Positions 16,843 to 26,231 are shown, counted from the first letter of the stretch. The stretch: 64,000 bases of DNA from Rhodanobacter_A agri (GCF_044904705.1 NZ_JADIKL010000001.1:434001-498000), one strand, 5' to 3'. The notes: generated by a model from the letters alone, not told the origin. A program made the numbers and translations.

Positions 16843-17595
16843 TCAGTGGACGTCTTTCCAGTATTCCTTCTTGAGGACGTAGGCCAGCAGGGTGAACAGC
16901 GCCAGGAACAGCAGCACCCATACGCCGTAATGGTGCCGCTGCAGGGCCGCCGGTTCCGAAACGTACTCCAGGAAGTTCACCAGGTCACGCGTCGCCTGCT
17001 GGTACTGCGCCGGGGTCAGCTTGCCGGGATTGCCCAGCTGCAGCTTCTCCACCTCGTCGCCACCGGGCTTCATCACCGCGGTCTGCTGGCCCTGCAGTTC
17101 CCACAGCGGGAACGGCATCGCTGCGTTCGGCAAGGTGGTGTTGTTCCAGCCGATCGGGCTCTTCGGATCGAGGTAGAAGGTGTTGAGGTAGGTGTAGACC
17201 CAGTCGGAGGTCTTCGCGCTCACCTCCAGCGACAGGTCCGGCGGATCCTTGCCGAACCACTTCGTCGCGTCCTCCGCCGGCATGTGCGAGATCACGGGAT
17301 CGTCGAACTTGGCGCCGGTGAAGTTGAGGTTCTGCATCACCTGCTGCTCGGTCAGCCCGAGATCGTCGGCGATGCGCGAGTAGCGCATGTACTTCAGCGA
17401 GTGGCAGCCCACGCAGTAGTTGAAGAACAGCCGCGCGCCGCGCTGCAGCGAGGCCTGGTCGCCCACGTTGGAGCCCGACGCCATCAGCTGCCCTTCGCCC
17501 TCGGCGCGCGCCGCCTGCTGGCCGGCGACCAGCAGGCCCAGGACCAGCGCGACCGCAGGAAGGATCCGTTTCATCAAGAGCGTCGGCTTAGTCAT
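16843..17595 (-). CDS. petC: Cytochrome c1 of the bc1 complex
   Basis: 250 residues. Cytochrome c1 carries electrons from the Rieske protein to soluble cytochrome c in complex III. A signal-like segment (residues 9-30) precedes the heme c site CVGCH (C61, C64, H65). The distal Met ligand probably lies in the MPFPLW region. One C-terminal membrane anchor (about 225-242) ends in KKEYWKDVH. The ATG overlaps the end of petB by 8 bases. Confidence 0.96.
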   Translation of the reverse strand: MTKPTLLMKRILPAVALVLGLLVAGQQAARAEGEGQLMASGSNVGDQASLQRGARLFFNYCVGCHSLKYMRYSRIADDLGLTEQQVMQNLNFTGAKFDDPVISHMPAEDATKWFGKDPPDLSLEVSAKTSDWVYTYLNTFYLDPKSPIGWNNTTLPNAAMPFPLWELQGQQTAVMKPGGDEVEKLQLGNPGKLTPAQYQQATRDLVNFLEYVSEPAALQRHHYGVWVLLFLALFTLLAYVLKKEYWKDVH

Positions 17596-18889
17596 GCATC
17601 GTCACCCGATCCGGAACCGGCTTGGTCTTTTCCCAGCCGAAGTGTGTGTAGGCCCACAGAAACGCGAAGAAACCGAAGTAGATCAGCGTCATCGTGCGGC
17701 CGAACGCGTTCTCCCAGGTGGTGAGGTCGACGTTGCCGAACCAGGCCGGGATCACTTCCGCGGTGATGCCCGCACCCACCGAACCCAGGCCGAAGAACGC
17801 GATCACGAACAGCGTCAGCCCCACCTTGTAACCGGTGCCGCGGTAGCGGATCGACTTGACCTTGCCGCGGTCGAACCATGGCAGCAGGAACAGCACCGCG
17901 ATCGCGCCGAACATCGCCAGCACGCCCCATACGGCGGTGCCCGCGAATGACGGGATCATGCGCACGATCGCGTAGAACGGGGTGAAGTACCACACCGGCT
18001 TGATCTCCGCCGGGGTGACCAAGTTGTTTGCGGCGATCGAGTTGTCGTGCTCGAGGAACCAGCCGCCGAAGGTCGGCGCGAAGAAGATGATGAAGGCCGC
18101 CACGATCAGGAAGAAGCCCACCCCGGCCAAGTCCTTCACCGTGTAGTACGGGTGGAACGGGATGCCGTCGACCGGAGCGCTCGCGCTCCAGCGGTTACCC
18201 TTCGGGCCGTGCTTGACGTCGACGCCGTCGGGGTTGTTCGAGCCCACTTCGTGCAGCGCCGCCAGGTGCAGCACCACCAGCAGCAACAGCACGATCGGCA
18301 GTGCGATCACGTGCAGCGCGAAGAAGCGGTTCAGCGTGGCGTCGGCGGGCAGGAAGTCGCCCATGATCCACTCGACCAGGTGGCCGCCGATCACCGGGAT
18401 GGTGCCGAACAGCGACACGATCACCTTGGCGCCCCAGAACGACATGTTGCCCCACGGCAGCACGTAGCCCATGAAGGCCTCGGCCATCAGCACCAGGAAG
18501 ATCAGCATGCCGAGCAGCCAGACCAGTTCGCGCGGCTTCTTGTACGAGCCGTACATGATGCCGCGGAACATGTGCAGGAATACCACCACGAAGAACAGCG
18601 AGGCACCGGTGGAGTGCATGTAGCGGATCAGCCAGCCCCACTCCACGTCGCGCATGATGTACTGCACCGAGTCGAAGGCGCCTGCCGCGCTCGGGTTGTA
18701 GTTCATCGTGAGGAAGATGCCGGTGACGATCTGGTTGACCAGAACCAGCAGGGCCAGCGAGCCGAAGTAGTACCAGAGGTTGAAGTTCTTCGGCGCGTAG
18801 TACTCGGTCATGTGCTTGCGGTACACGGGCGCGAGGCCCGGCGCGCGCTCGTTGACCCAGTCGCCGATGCTCGAAAATACGTTCGCCAT
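17588..18889 (-). CDS. petB: Cytochrome b of the bc1 complex
   Basis: 433 residues from the ATG at 18889. This is the membrane core of complex III, holding the two b hemes and both quinone sites. Multiple hydrophobic helices are visible, with conserved YMHSTGASLFF, LPWGNMSFWGA, the Qo-site motif in PDATLNRFF-like form (PADATLNRFFALHVIALP), and EIKPVWYFTPFYAIVRMIP. The start shares one base with the petA stop (TGATG), so petA-petB-petC form a tight operon. Confidence 0.97.
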   Translation of the reverse strand: MANVFSSIGDWVNERAPGLAPVYRKHMTEYYAPKNFNLWYYFGSLALLVLVNQIVTGIFLTMNYNPSAAGAFDSVQYIMRDVEWGWLIRYMHSTGASLFFVVVFLHMFRGIMYGSYKKPRELVWLLGMLIFLVLMAEAFMGYVLPWGNMSFWGAKVIVSLFGTIPVIGGHLVEWIMGDFLPADATLNRFFALHVIALPIVLLLLVVLHLAALHEVGSNNPDGVDVKHGPKGNRWSASAPVDGIPFHPYYTVKDLAGVGFFLIVAAFIIFFAPTFGGWFLEHDNSIAANNLVTPAEIKPVWYFTPFYAIVRMIPSFAGTAVWGVLAMFGAIAVLFLLPWFDRGKVKSIRYRGTGYKVGLTLFVIAFFGLGSVGAGITAEVIPAWFGNVDLTTWENAFGRTMTLIYFGFFAFLWAYTHFGWEKTKPVPDRVTMHD

Positions 18890-19494
18890 CACGCGGCCCC
18901 CTGCGGATCCACGCCGATCTGCACGGTCGTGTCGTCGATGAAGTGGTACGGCGGGATCTCCATGTTCTTCGGCGCCGGCACGCCCTGGTACACGCGGCCC
19001 GCCATGTCGTAGCGCGAGTGGTGGCAGGGGCAGTAGTAGCCGCCCTGCCAGTTCGGATCGAACGGCTCGGGCTTGATCTCGCCGACGTAGTTCGGCACGC
19101 AGCCCAGATGGGTACAGATGCCGATCATCACCAGCCACTCGGGCTTGATCGAGCGCGTGTCGTTCTGCGCGTACTTCGGTTGCTGGGCGGCGGAGGCGCC
19201 GTCGGACTTCGGGTCGACGAGGCGCGGGTCCTGCTTGGGCAGCGCCGCCAGCTGGGTCGGCGTGCGGTTGACGATGAATACCGGCAGGCTGCGCCAGCCG
19301 ACGATCAGTTGCTGGCCCGGTTCTATCTTCTTGAGGGACTGAGTGACCGGTGCTCCAGCGGCCTTGGCTCGCGCGCTGGGTTCCCACGACTTGATGAAGG
19401 GCACAGCCACCGAGACGATTCCAACACCACCAACCACCGCAGTGGCCGTCGTGAGAAACCGGCGGCGGCCATGATCGACGACTTCGTTCGCCAT
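18889..19494 (-). CDS. petA: Rieske iron-sulfur protein of the bc1 complex
   Basis: 201 residues from the ATG at 19494. It transfers electrons from quinol to cytochrome c1. A twin-arginine-like N-terminus (RRRFLTTATAVVGGVG) gives a membrane anchor and Tat export. The 2Fe-2S cluster ligands are in CTHLGC and CPCHHS. The protein is the first gene of the petABC operon and is followed without gap by petB. An extra insert between the hinge and the cluster domain, rich in Pro/Ala/Lys, is common in this lineage. Confidence 0.97.
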   Translation of the reverse strand: MANEVVDHGRRRFLTTATAVVGGVGIVSVAVPFIKSWEPSARAKAAGAPVTQSLKKIEPGQQLIVGWRSLPVFIVNRTPTQLAALPKQDPRLVDPKSDGASAAQQPKYAQNDTRSIKPEWLVMIGICTHLGCVPNYVGEIKPEPFDPNWQGGYYCPCHHSRYDMAGRVYQGVPAPKNMEIPPYHFIDDTTVQIGVDPQGAA

Positions 19495-19569
19495 CAGGCT
19501 CTCCGGTACTTGATGCGTCAGGAAGGGCTTTCGCCCCAGCAATAGATTGGAACCCCTAAAAATCGCGTT

Positions 19570-19598
19570 AGTCTAGCGTCAGCCCATACACCGTACAA
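19570..19598 (-). promoter_or_regulatory. Putative sigma70 promoter of petABC
   Basis: On the minus strand, TTGTAC (19598-19593) and TAGACT (19575-19570) are spaced by 17 bp, about 75 bases upstream of the petA ATG. A TACAAT on the plus strand overlaps this site and could serve the divergent protease gene, but its -35 is poor. Confidence 0.5.
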
Positions 19599-19680
19599 TA
19601 AAAGTGCCGCGGCGTATCGACGCTCCCCCGTCGCCAGCCTACCCTACCGTCCGCCCGCCCGTCACGGATTGCACCACCAC

Positions 19681-20847
19681 ATGAAACATGCCGCCGGCAC
19701 GCTCGCCTTCCTCGCCCGCTGTGTCGTCATCGGCCTGGCGGCGGCGTTCGTGATCAGCCTGTTCTGGCCCGGCAGCGGCGAGCGCCTGCGCGCGCGGCTG
19801 GGCCTGCCCGGCGCACCGACCGCAGGCACGCCGAGCGTGGCCGCACCGGCCTCCTATGCCGACGCGGTCGCCGACGCGGCGCCCTCGGTGGTGAACATCT
19901 ATGCCAACAAGATCGTCAACGAGCGGGCGATCAAGATGTACGACAACCCCATCCTGCAGCAGCTGCTCGGCGGCACCCTCACCACCTACGCACGGCGCGA
20001 GCAGACCCTGGGCTCGGGCGTCATCGTCAGCGCGCAAGGCTACGTGCTCACCAACTACCACGTGATCTCGCACGCCACCGACATCCAGGTGCTGCTGTAC
20101 GACGGCCGTGTGGCCAAGGCCACCGTGGTCGGCACCGACGAGGAGACCGACCTGGCCGTGCTGAAGATCGACGCCGGCAACCTGCCGGTGATCCGGCTCG
20201 CCGAGCAGAAGCCGCGCCCCGGCGACGTGGTGCTCGCGATCGGCAACCCGCTGGGCCTCAACCAGACCGTGACGATGGGCATCGTCAGCGCGGTGGGTCG
20301 TCAGTTGAACACCTCCAGCGCCGAGGACTTCATCCAGACCGACGCGGCGATCAACCTCGGCAATTCCGGCGGCGCGCTGGTCAACGCCGAGGGCAGGCTG
20401 GTAGGCATCAACACAGCGCTGATCGGCAAAGCCGCCAATGCCGAGGGCATCGGCTTCGCTATCCCGGCGGGCACCGCCAAGCGGGTACTCGACCAGATCG
20501 TCGCCACCGGCCACGTGGTGCGCGGCTGGCTGGGGGCGGACTACACCTTCGTGCCGGTGGCCGCGAACAGCGGCCTGCCCGCGGCCGCGCGCGGCGCCCA
20601 GGTCTCCGACGTGTACCCCGGCAGTCCCGCCGCGCTGGCCGGCATCCAGCCACGCGACATCCTGCTGCGCATCGGCGACAACGACATCCGCGATCCGGCC
20701 GACCTGCGCCGGCGCGAGTCGACGATCAAGCCGGGCGCCAAGGTGGCGATTTCCGGCCTGCGCAACGGCAGCCCCTTCCATACCGAAGCCACCCTGACCG
20801 AGCGCCCGCCGATGAGCGTGGAAGCCGCCAGCAGCAACATCCAGTGA
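19681..20847 (+). CDS. DegS/AlgW-like periplasmic serine protease with one PDZ domain
   Basis: 388 residues from the ATG at 19681. One N-terminal membrane anchor (about residues 11-28) is followed by a trypsin-like domain with the complete triad H127 (NYHVIS), D157 (TDLAVL) and S229 (GNSGGAL), and a single C-terminal PDZ domain (about 275-370, VYPGSPAALAGIQPRDILLRIGD). One PDZ domain plus a membrane anchor fits DegS/AlgW, which cut the anti-sigma factor RseA/MucA in the sigmaE envelope stress response; DegP/DegQ normally have two. Neither the anti-sigma factor nor sigmaE is in the window. Convergent with the transglycosylase gene, one base apart. Confidence 0.93.
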   Translation: MKHAAGTLAFLARCVVIGLAAAFVISLFWPGSGERLRARLGLPGAPTAGTPSVAAPASYADAVADAAPSVVNIYANKIVNERAIKMYDNPILQQLLGGTLTTYARREQTLGSGVIVSAQGYVLTNYHVISHATDIQVLLYDGRVAKATVVGTDEETDLAVLKIDAGNLPVIRLAEQKPRPGDVVLAIGNPLGLNQTVTMGIVSAVGRQLNTSSAEDFIQTDAAINLGNSGGALVNAEGRLVGINTALIGKAANAEGIGFAIPAGTAKRVLDQIVATGHVVRGWLGADYTFVPVAANSGLPAAARGAQVSDVYPGSPAALAGIQPRDILLRIGDNDIRDPADLRRRESTIKPGAKVAISGLRNGSPFHTEATLTERPPMSVEAASSNIQ

Positions 20848-20848
20848 T

Positions 20849-21961
20849 TCAACCCGGGCGCGCCGCCGCCAATGGCGGATGCAGGGCCGCCTCGTAGCGC
20901 TTGCGCAGGGTGTCCACGCGTTGCACGTAGACCTGGGTTTCCGCATACGGCGGTATGCCGTTGTAGCGCTGCACCGCACCGGGGCCGGCATTGTAGGCGG
21001 CGGCCGCCAGGTGCTCGTTGCCGCCGAAGACATGCAGCAGCAGGCTGAGATAGCGCGCACCGCCGCGAATGTTCTGGCCGGTGTCGAACGCGTCCAGCAC
21101 GCCCATGTCGCCAGCGGTGCCTGGCATCAGCTGCATCAGCCCTTGTGCGCCCTTGAGCGACAGCGCGCGCGGGTTGTAGGCGCTCTCGGCGTGGATGATC
21201 GCGCGCAGGAAAGCTTCGTCCACGCCGTACTCCACGCTGGCCGCACGGATCGCGTCGGCGTAGGCGGTGAGGTTGAGCGACACGCTGCCCCAGTGGACGG
21301 TCGAGTGCAGGTTGCAGGCGAAGCAGGTGGCGATGTAGGTGAACAGCATCTTCACCGTCTGCGCGGCGCGGCCGGCGGGCGGAATATTGGTGTATTCCAC
21401 CCCCCCGTCGGCGCGGACGATCCGGTATACCGCCCCGCGCAGCACGCGGTCGCCCGGCGCCGTGGCGGCCGGCACGTCGGACGGCGCGGCGGCACCGTTC
21501 GATTGCTGGTACGTCCAGCGCCCGCGCAAGGCAGCCGGCACGTCAGCAGCAGCAGGAACCGCCGCGGCCAGCGGCAACGGGTCGGCCGGCTGCAGCTTCG
21601 CGCTGCTCAGCACGCCGCCTTGCACGGAAGCCAACGAAGCCACCGCGGTATCCATCTTTGGCCGGGTACCCACGACCGCGCCTTGCACATGATGCAACGA
21701 GGTCACCGGTGCGCGGCGCGCCGGCGCGCCGTAGCTGCCCAGCTTGCGGCAGTCGTGATAGCCCGCGGTACTGCCGGTGAACACCGTCTCGCCGTTGGCG
21801 CCGGTGCAGCGATACAGATTGCCCGCATGCGCCCTCGGCAGCCACAGCGCTGCCGCTAGCAAGGCGCAGCCCAACGCGATCCGACGCGGGATCGTGCTGG
21901 ATGACGGGGAGCCCGCAACGGGCCGGCCGGCGCTCCCCCCGTGGCGTACGGCATCGGACAT
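20849..21961 (-). CDS. Lytic transglycosylase (SLT domain) with an N-terminal DUF4124-like region
   Basis: 370 residues from the ATG at 21961. It should cleave the glycan strands of peptidoglycan in the periplasm. A signal-type hydrophobic segment (about residues 28-45) is followed by YRCTGANGETVFTGS, like the DUF4124 motif, and a second copy-like segment YRIVRADGGVEYTNIPP. The SLT catalytic domain follows, with the Glu in IIHAESAYNPRALSLKGAQG (near residue 255) and GLMQLMPGTA, NIRGGARYL and AAAYNAGPGAV. The start lies far enough from miaB for divergent promoters. Confidence 0.93.
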   Translation of the reverse strand: MSDAVRHGGSAGRPVAGSPSSSTIPRRIALGCALLAAALWLPRAHAGNLYRCTGANGETVFTGSTAGYHDCRKLGSYGAPARRAPVTSLHHVQGAVVGTRPKMDTAVASLASVQGGVLSSAKLQPADPLPLAAAVPAAADVPAALRGRWTYQQSNGAAAPSDVPAATAPGDRVLRGAVYRIVRADGGVEYTNIPPAGRAAQTVKMLFTYIATCFACNLHSTVHWGSVSLNLTAYADAIRAASVEYGVDEAFLRAIIHAESAYNPRALSLKGAQGLMQLMPGTAGDMGVLDAFDTGQNIRGGARYLSLLLHVFGGNEHLAAAAYNAGPGAVQRYNGIPPYAETQVYVQRVDTLRKRYEAALHPPLAAARPG

Positions 21962-22154
21962 GGCCGCAGTGTGCCGCCGCGCGACTTCCGCGCCAAGAGC
22001 GAATCCGCCGTTCCGTGCGGTATGCACGTCGGGAGGGCGCTCCAAGTGCTTGATCCGACTCGCCGCTTGCTGGCAGCCCATGGCGGGTCGGCGTAAACTG
22101 CACGGTTCGGCGCCATCCACGCCGCGCCCCTGCGAAACCACGGTAACCAGCACC

Positions 22155-23498
22155 ATGAGCGGCAAACTTTTCATCAAGACCCACGGCTGCCAGATGAATG
22201 AGTACGACTCGGCCAAGATGGCCGACGTGCTCAAGGCCTCGCATGGCCTGGAGCTGACCCAGGACGAATCCGAGGCGGACGTGATCCTGGTCAACACCTG
22301 CTCGATCCGCGAGAAGGCGCAGGAGAAGGTGTTCAGCCAGCTCGGCCGCTGGAAGGAGCACAAACAGGGTGGCCGGCAAGTCCTCATCGGCGTGGGCGGT
22401 TGCGTGGCCTCGCAGGAAGGCGAAGCCATCATCAAGCGCGCCCCGTTCGTGGACCTGGTGTTCGGCCCGCAGACCCTGCACCGCCTGCCCGAACTGATCG
22501 AGTCGCGCCGCGAGAGCGGCAGGCCCCAGGTGGACATCTCCTTCCCCGAGATCGAGAAGTTCGACAAGCTGCCCGAGCCACGCGCTGAAGGCCCCACCGC
22601 TTTCGTCTCGATCATGGAAGGCTGCTCCAAGTACTGCAGCTACTGCGTGGTGCCCTACACCCGTGGCACCGAGATCAGCCGTCCCTTCGACGACGTGCTG
22701 GTGGAAGTGGCGCAGCTCGCCGAACAGGGCGTGCGCGAAGTGAATCTGCTCGGCCAGAACGTCAACGCTTACCGCGGCCCCATGCACGATGGCGGCATCG
22801 CGGACCTGGCCGTGCTGATCCACGCCATCGCGCAGATCGACGGCATCGGCCGCATCCGCTTCACCACCTCGCATCCGCTGGAGTTCTCCGACTCGCTGGT
22901 CGAGGCTTATGCCAGCGTGCCGAAGCTCGCCAACTTCCTGCACCTGCCGGTGCAGGCCGGCTCGGACCGCATCCTCGCCGCGATGAAGCGTGGCTACACC
23001 GCACTGGAGTTCAAGCAGAAGATCCGCAAGCTGCGCGTGGTGCGCCCGGACATCTGCATCAGCTCGGACTTCATCGTGGGCTTCCCTGGCGAAACCGACG
23101 AGGATTTCGAGAAGACCATGAAGCTGATCGAGGACGTCGGCTTCGACCAGAGCTTCAGCTTCATCTTTTCCGCGCGCCCCGGCACGCCGGCCGCGAGTCT
23201 CGCCGACGACACGCCGATGGCGGTGAAACACCAGCGGCTGGAACGCCTGCAGGCCGCGATCAACGCCAACGCGAAGACGATCAACGAGGCTATGATCGGC
23301 ACCGTTCAGCGCGTGCTGGTGGAAAAGCCGAGCACCAAGAACCCGCACGAACTCGCTGGCCGCACCGAGAATATGCGCTACGTGAACTTCCCCGGCGACG
23401 CGCGCATGATCGGTCGCTTCGTCGACGTGCTGATCACCGAGGCAATGAGCAATTCGCTGCGCGGGCGTGTGCACGCGCTGGCCGAGGAAGCCGCCTGA
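22155..23498 (+). CDS. miaB: tRNA-2-methylthio-N6-dimethylallyladenosine synthase
   Basis: 447 residues. MiaB is a radical-SAM methylthiotransferase that modifies A37 of tRNAs reading UNN codons. The N-terminal domain holds three Cys for the auxiliary cluster (THGCQMNEYDS, VNTCSIREKA, GVGGCVASQEG). The radical-SAM cluster motif is CSKYCSYC, and a C-terminal TRAM domain ends the protein. First gene of the miaB-phoH-ybeY-corC cluster, separated from phoH by a family-A repeat. Confidence 0.98.
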   Translation: MSGKLFIKTHGCQMNEYDSAKMADVLKASHGLELTQDESEADVILVNTCSIREKAQEKVFSQLGRWKEHKQGGRQVLIGVGGCVASQEGEAIIKRAPFVDLVFGPQTLHRLPELIESRRESGRPQVDISFPEIEKFDKLPEPRAEGPTAFVSIMEGCSKYCSYCVVPYTRGTEISRPFDDVLVEVAQLAEQGVREVNLLGQNVNAYRGPMHDGGIADLAVLIHAIAQIDGIGRIRFTTSHPLEFSDSLVEAYASVPKLANFLHLPVQAGSDRILAAMKRGYTALEFKQKIRKLRVVRPDICISSDFIVGFPGETDEDFEKTMKLIEDVGFDQSFSFIFSARPGTPAASLADDTPMAVKHQRLERLQAAINANAKTINEAMIGTVQRVLVEKPSTKNPHELAGRTENMRYVNFPGDARMIGRFVDVLITEAMSNSLRGRVHALAEEAA

Positions 23499-23506
23499 TT
23501 CAAAAG

Positions 23507-23624
23507 CCCCTCTCCCTTTGGGAGAGGGGTTGGGAAGAGGGTCTGGGGCTTGCGCAACGCTGCAATGACACGCTCCGCCCGCACCCTCATCCGCCTGCCG
23601 GCACCTTCTCCCGGAGGGAGAAGG
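23507..23624. repeat. Family-A intergenic repeat with two terminal hairpins
   Basis: A 118-bp element bounded by CCCCTCTCCC/GGGAGAGGGG (10-bp stem, 3-nt loop, 23507-23529) and CCTTCTCCC/GGGAGAAGG (9-bp stem, 23604-23624). The interior shares GGATGAGGG (minus strand) with copies at 55486-55581 and 59434-59564. It lies between miaB and phoH. Confidence 0.7.
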
Positions 23625-23653
23625 ATCCACCCTTCAAGTCCTTCATCAAACCC

Positions 23654-24637
23654 ATGACCCCAGGCCTCAACGAACGCGACTTCGCCCTCGATCCGGAAGA
23701 CAACGCCCGGCTTGCCAGCCTGTGCGGGCCGTTCGACGAGCACCTGCGCCAGATCGAACTGCGCCTGGGCGTGGAGATCGACCACCGCGGCAATCTGTTC
23801 CGTGTGATCGGCGAGGAAGCCGGCGCGCGTGCCGCCGAGAAGGTGCTGCGCACGCTGTACACCGTCACCGAGAACGAAACCCTCAACGGCGCGAAGATCA
23901 ATCTGCACCTGGCCGAGTCGGGCGTGGACGCACTTGCGGACGACGCGGGTGAAGGCGCGCAGGACGTCGTCATCAAGGTGAAGCGCGGCGTGATCAAGGG
24001 CCGCGGCCCCAACCAGGCGCGCTACCTGCACGCCATCTCGCGCCACGACATCAGCTTTGGCGTGGGTCCGGCCGGTACCGGCAAGACCTATCTTGCCGTG
24101 GCCAGCGCAGTGGAAGCGCTGGAGGCGAACCGCGTGCAGCGCGTGCTGCTGGTGCGCCCGGCGGTGGAAGCCGGCGAGAAGCTCGGCTTCCTGCCCGGCG
24201 ACCTCACCCAGAAGGTCGACCCCTACCTGCGCCCGCTGTACGACGCGCTGTACGAGATGCTCGGCTTCGAGAAAGTCGCCAAGCTGATCGAGCGCAACGT
24301 GATCGAGATCGCGCCGCTGGCATACATGCGCGGCCGCACACTCAACGACTCCTACGTGATCCTCGACGAAGCGCAGAACACCACCGTCGAGCAGATGAAG
24401 ATGTTCCTCACCCGCATCGGCTTCGGCTCGGTGGCGGTGATCACCGGCGACGTCAGCCAGGTCGACCTGCCGCGCAACGTGCGCTCCGGCCTGCGCCATG
24501 CGGTGGAAGTGCTGCGCGGCGTGGACGGCATCAGCTTCACCTTCTTCACCTCGCGCGACGTGGTGCGCCACCCGCTGGTGGCGAAGATCGTGCGCGCCTA
24601 CGAAGCCTTCGAGCAGAAGGACGAGGACACGAAGTGA
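23654..24637 (+). CDS. ybeZ: PhoH-like ATPase (YbeZ)
   Basis: 327 residues. A predicted RNA-associated ATPase whose gene is almost always next to ybeY. An N-terminal KH-like region (about 40-110) is followed by the PhoH P-loop domain, with Walker A GPAGTGKT near residue 139 and Walker B YVILDEAQN near 236. It is thought to work with YbeY in rRNA and ribosome quality control. The stop overlaps the GTG start of ybeY. Confidence 0.95.
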   Translation: MTPGLNERDFALDPEDNARLASLCGPFDEHLRQIELRLGVEIDHRGNLFRVIGEEAGARAAEKVLRTLYTVTENETLNGAKINLHLAESGVDALADDAGEGAQDVVIKVKRGVIKGRGPNQARYLHAISRHDISFGVGPAGTGKTYLAVASAVEALEANRVQRVLLVRPAVEAGEKLGFLPGDLTQKVDPYLRPLYDALYEMLGFEKVAKLIERNVIEIAPLAYMRGRTLNDSYVILDEAQNTTVEQMKMFLTRIGFGSVAVITGDVSQVDLPRNVRSGLRHAVEVLRGVDGISFTFFTSRDVVRHPLVAKIVRAYEAFEQKDEDTK

Positions 24638-25095
24638 GCATGGCGACGGTGCACCTGGGCTACGCGGTGCCACGCGCCGGCATTCCCTCGGCGGCCAGCT
24701 TCCGCCGCTGGGTGGAGGCCGCGCTGCACGGCGCGAAACGGCGCAAGGCGACCGAGCTTTCCATCCGCATCGTCGACGCCGAAGAGGGGCGCGCGCTCAA
24801 CCGCGACTATCGCGGCAAGGACTACGCGACGAACGTACTTTCGTTCGAGGCCGAACTGCCCCCGGACCTGAAGCTGCCGTTGATCGGCGACATGGTGATC
24901 TGCGCCCCCGTGGTGGCACGCGAGGCTGTCGAGCAGGGCAAACGCGCGCGCGACCATTGGGCCCACCTCACCGTGCACGGCACGCTGCATCTGCTCGGCT
25001 ACGACCATATCGTGGAGGCGGAGGCCGAGGCGATGGAGGCGCTGGAGACGCGCATCCTCGCCGGGCTGGGCATCGCCGATCCCTATTGCGACTGA
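24634..25095 (+). CDS. ybeY: Endoribonuclease YbeY
   Basis: 153 residues from GTG at 24634, which overlaps the phoH stop (GTGA) and has GAGG at good spacing; the ATG two codons later is an alternative. YbeY is a zinc metallo-endoribonuclease for 16S rRNA 3'-end maturation and late ribosome quality control. The three zinc His are in HGTLHLLGYDH (near residues 115-125), and YRGKDYATNVLSFE is the other family hallmark. Confidence 0.96.
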   Translation: MSMATVHLGYAVPRAGIPSAASFRRWVEAALHGAKRRKATELSIRIVDAEEGRALNRDYRGKDYATNVLSFEAELPPDLKLPLIGDMVICAPVVAREAVEQGKRARDHWAHLTVHGTLHLLGYDHIVEAEAEAMEALETRILAGLGIADPYCD

Positions 25096-25098
25096 TTG

Positions 25099-25293
25099 CC
25101 CCCTCCGGGAAGCGGGGAACGGCCATGGATGGTCCTGCTTTGCAGGGGCGAGGAAGAGGACTGGGGTGAGGGCCCACGCTCGCCCTGGCTCCACCGGCAA
25201 ACCCGGCCTTCCCAGAAGCCACCCCCATCCCATCCATGCAGATAACGGCGAGAGCCGCCCCCTCCCCCTGCCCTCTCCCCAAGGGGGAGAGGG
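25099..25293. repeat. Family-A-like intergenic repeat
   Basis: A 195-bp non-coding stretch between ybeY and corC with a degraded hairpin at its left end (CCCCTCCGGGAAGCGGGG) and a strong 10-bp hairpin at its right end (CCCTCTCCCC/GGGGAGAGGG, 25271-25293). The end hairpins resemble the other family-A copies; the interior is diverged. Confidence 0.55.
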
Positions 25294-25382
25294 TTCAAGC
25301 TGCGCGCCATCACCCTGAATCGTCACACCATTTCCGCTAGACTCGTGTTCCCGCCCGCCCCCGGGCAGTTGCAAACCGAGTA

Positions 25383-26228
25383 ATGAACGACGACCCCGGC
25401 AGTACCAGCGGCCCGGCCCATCGCACCTGGTGGGATCGACTGGGCCATCTGTTTTCCGGCGAGCCGCGCAACCGCGCGGAACTGATCGATGAGTTGCGCA
25501 CCGCCCAGGTCAACGGCCTGCTTAGCGCCGACACCCTGCCCATGCTGGAAGGCGCGCTCAAGGTCACCGAACTGAGCGTGGACGACGTGATGGTGCCGCG
25601 CGTGCAGATCGTGATGATCGCCGCCGACGCACCGCTCCAGGACATCCTCGCCGCCGTGGTCGAATCCGGCCACTCGCGCTTCCCTGTGCACGGCGAGGAC
25701 AAGGACGACATCCTCGGCGTGCTGCTGGCCAAGGACCTGCTCAAGTTCTTCGGCAACGGCACCGACTTCGACATCCACGCGATCCTGCGCCCTGCGGTGC
25801 TGATCCCCGAGTCCATGCGCCTCAACGTGCTGCTGGCCGAATTCCGCCGCAGCCGCAACCACATGGCGATGGTGGTGGACGAATACGGCGGCGTGGCCGG
25901 CCTGATCACCATCGAGGACGTGCTGGAGCAGATCGTCGGCGAGATCGACGACGAGCACGACGACGAGGAAGAGCCCGCGCTGATCCACGCCCAGGCCAAC
26001 GGTTCGTGGCTGGTGAGCGCGCTCACGCCGATCGAGGACTTCAACGAGGTGATCGGCTGCAACTTCTCCGACGAGGAGTTCGACACCATCGGCGGCCTGA
26101 TCACCGCCGAGTTCGGCCACTTGCCCGAGGCGGGCGAGGAAGCCAGCGCCGGCGAATTCCTGTTCCACGTCACCGAGGCCGACGACCGGCGCGTGCAGCA
26201 ATTCCGTGTGACGCGCCGCGAGATCTGA
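25383..26228 (+). CDS. corC: CorC/YbeX family CBS-domain protein
   Basis: 281 residues. Two CBS domains (about 65-125 and 130-185, with VDDVMVPRVQIVMI and HMAMVVDEYGGVAGLITIED) are followed by a CorC_HlyC domain at the C-terminus. There is no membrane domain, so this is the soluble YbeX form linked to magnesium/cobalt handling and, in E. coli, to ribosome metabolism. Its place after ybeZ-ybeY fits. In E. coli lnt follows; here a DUF4105 gene does. Confidence 0.94.
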   Translation: MNDDPGSTSGPAHRTWWDRLGHLFSGEPRNRAELIDELRTAQVNGLLSADTLPMLEGALKVTELSVDDVMVPRVQIVMIAADAPLQDILAAVVESGHSRFPVHGEDKDDILGVLLAKDLLKFFGNGTDFDIHAILRPAVLIPESMRLNVLLAEFRRSRNHMAMVVDEYGGVAGLITIEDVLEQIVGEIDDEHDDEEEPALIHAQANGSWLVSALTPIEDFNEVIGCNFSDEEFDTIGGLITAEFGHLPEAGEEASAGEFLFHVTEADDRRVQQFRVTRREI

Positions 26229-26231
26229 CCC

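Noticed and set aside
21543..23630. A 695-codon minus-strand frame opposite miaB and overlapping the transglycosylase
   Set aside because: It is the complement of miaB; its His/Asp/Val-rich composition reflects reverse-strand codon bias, and the tail is the transglycosylase in the wrong frame.
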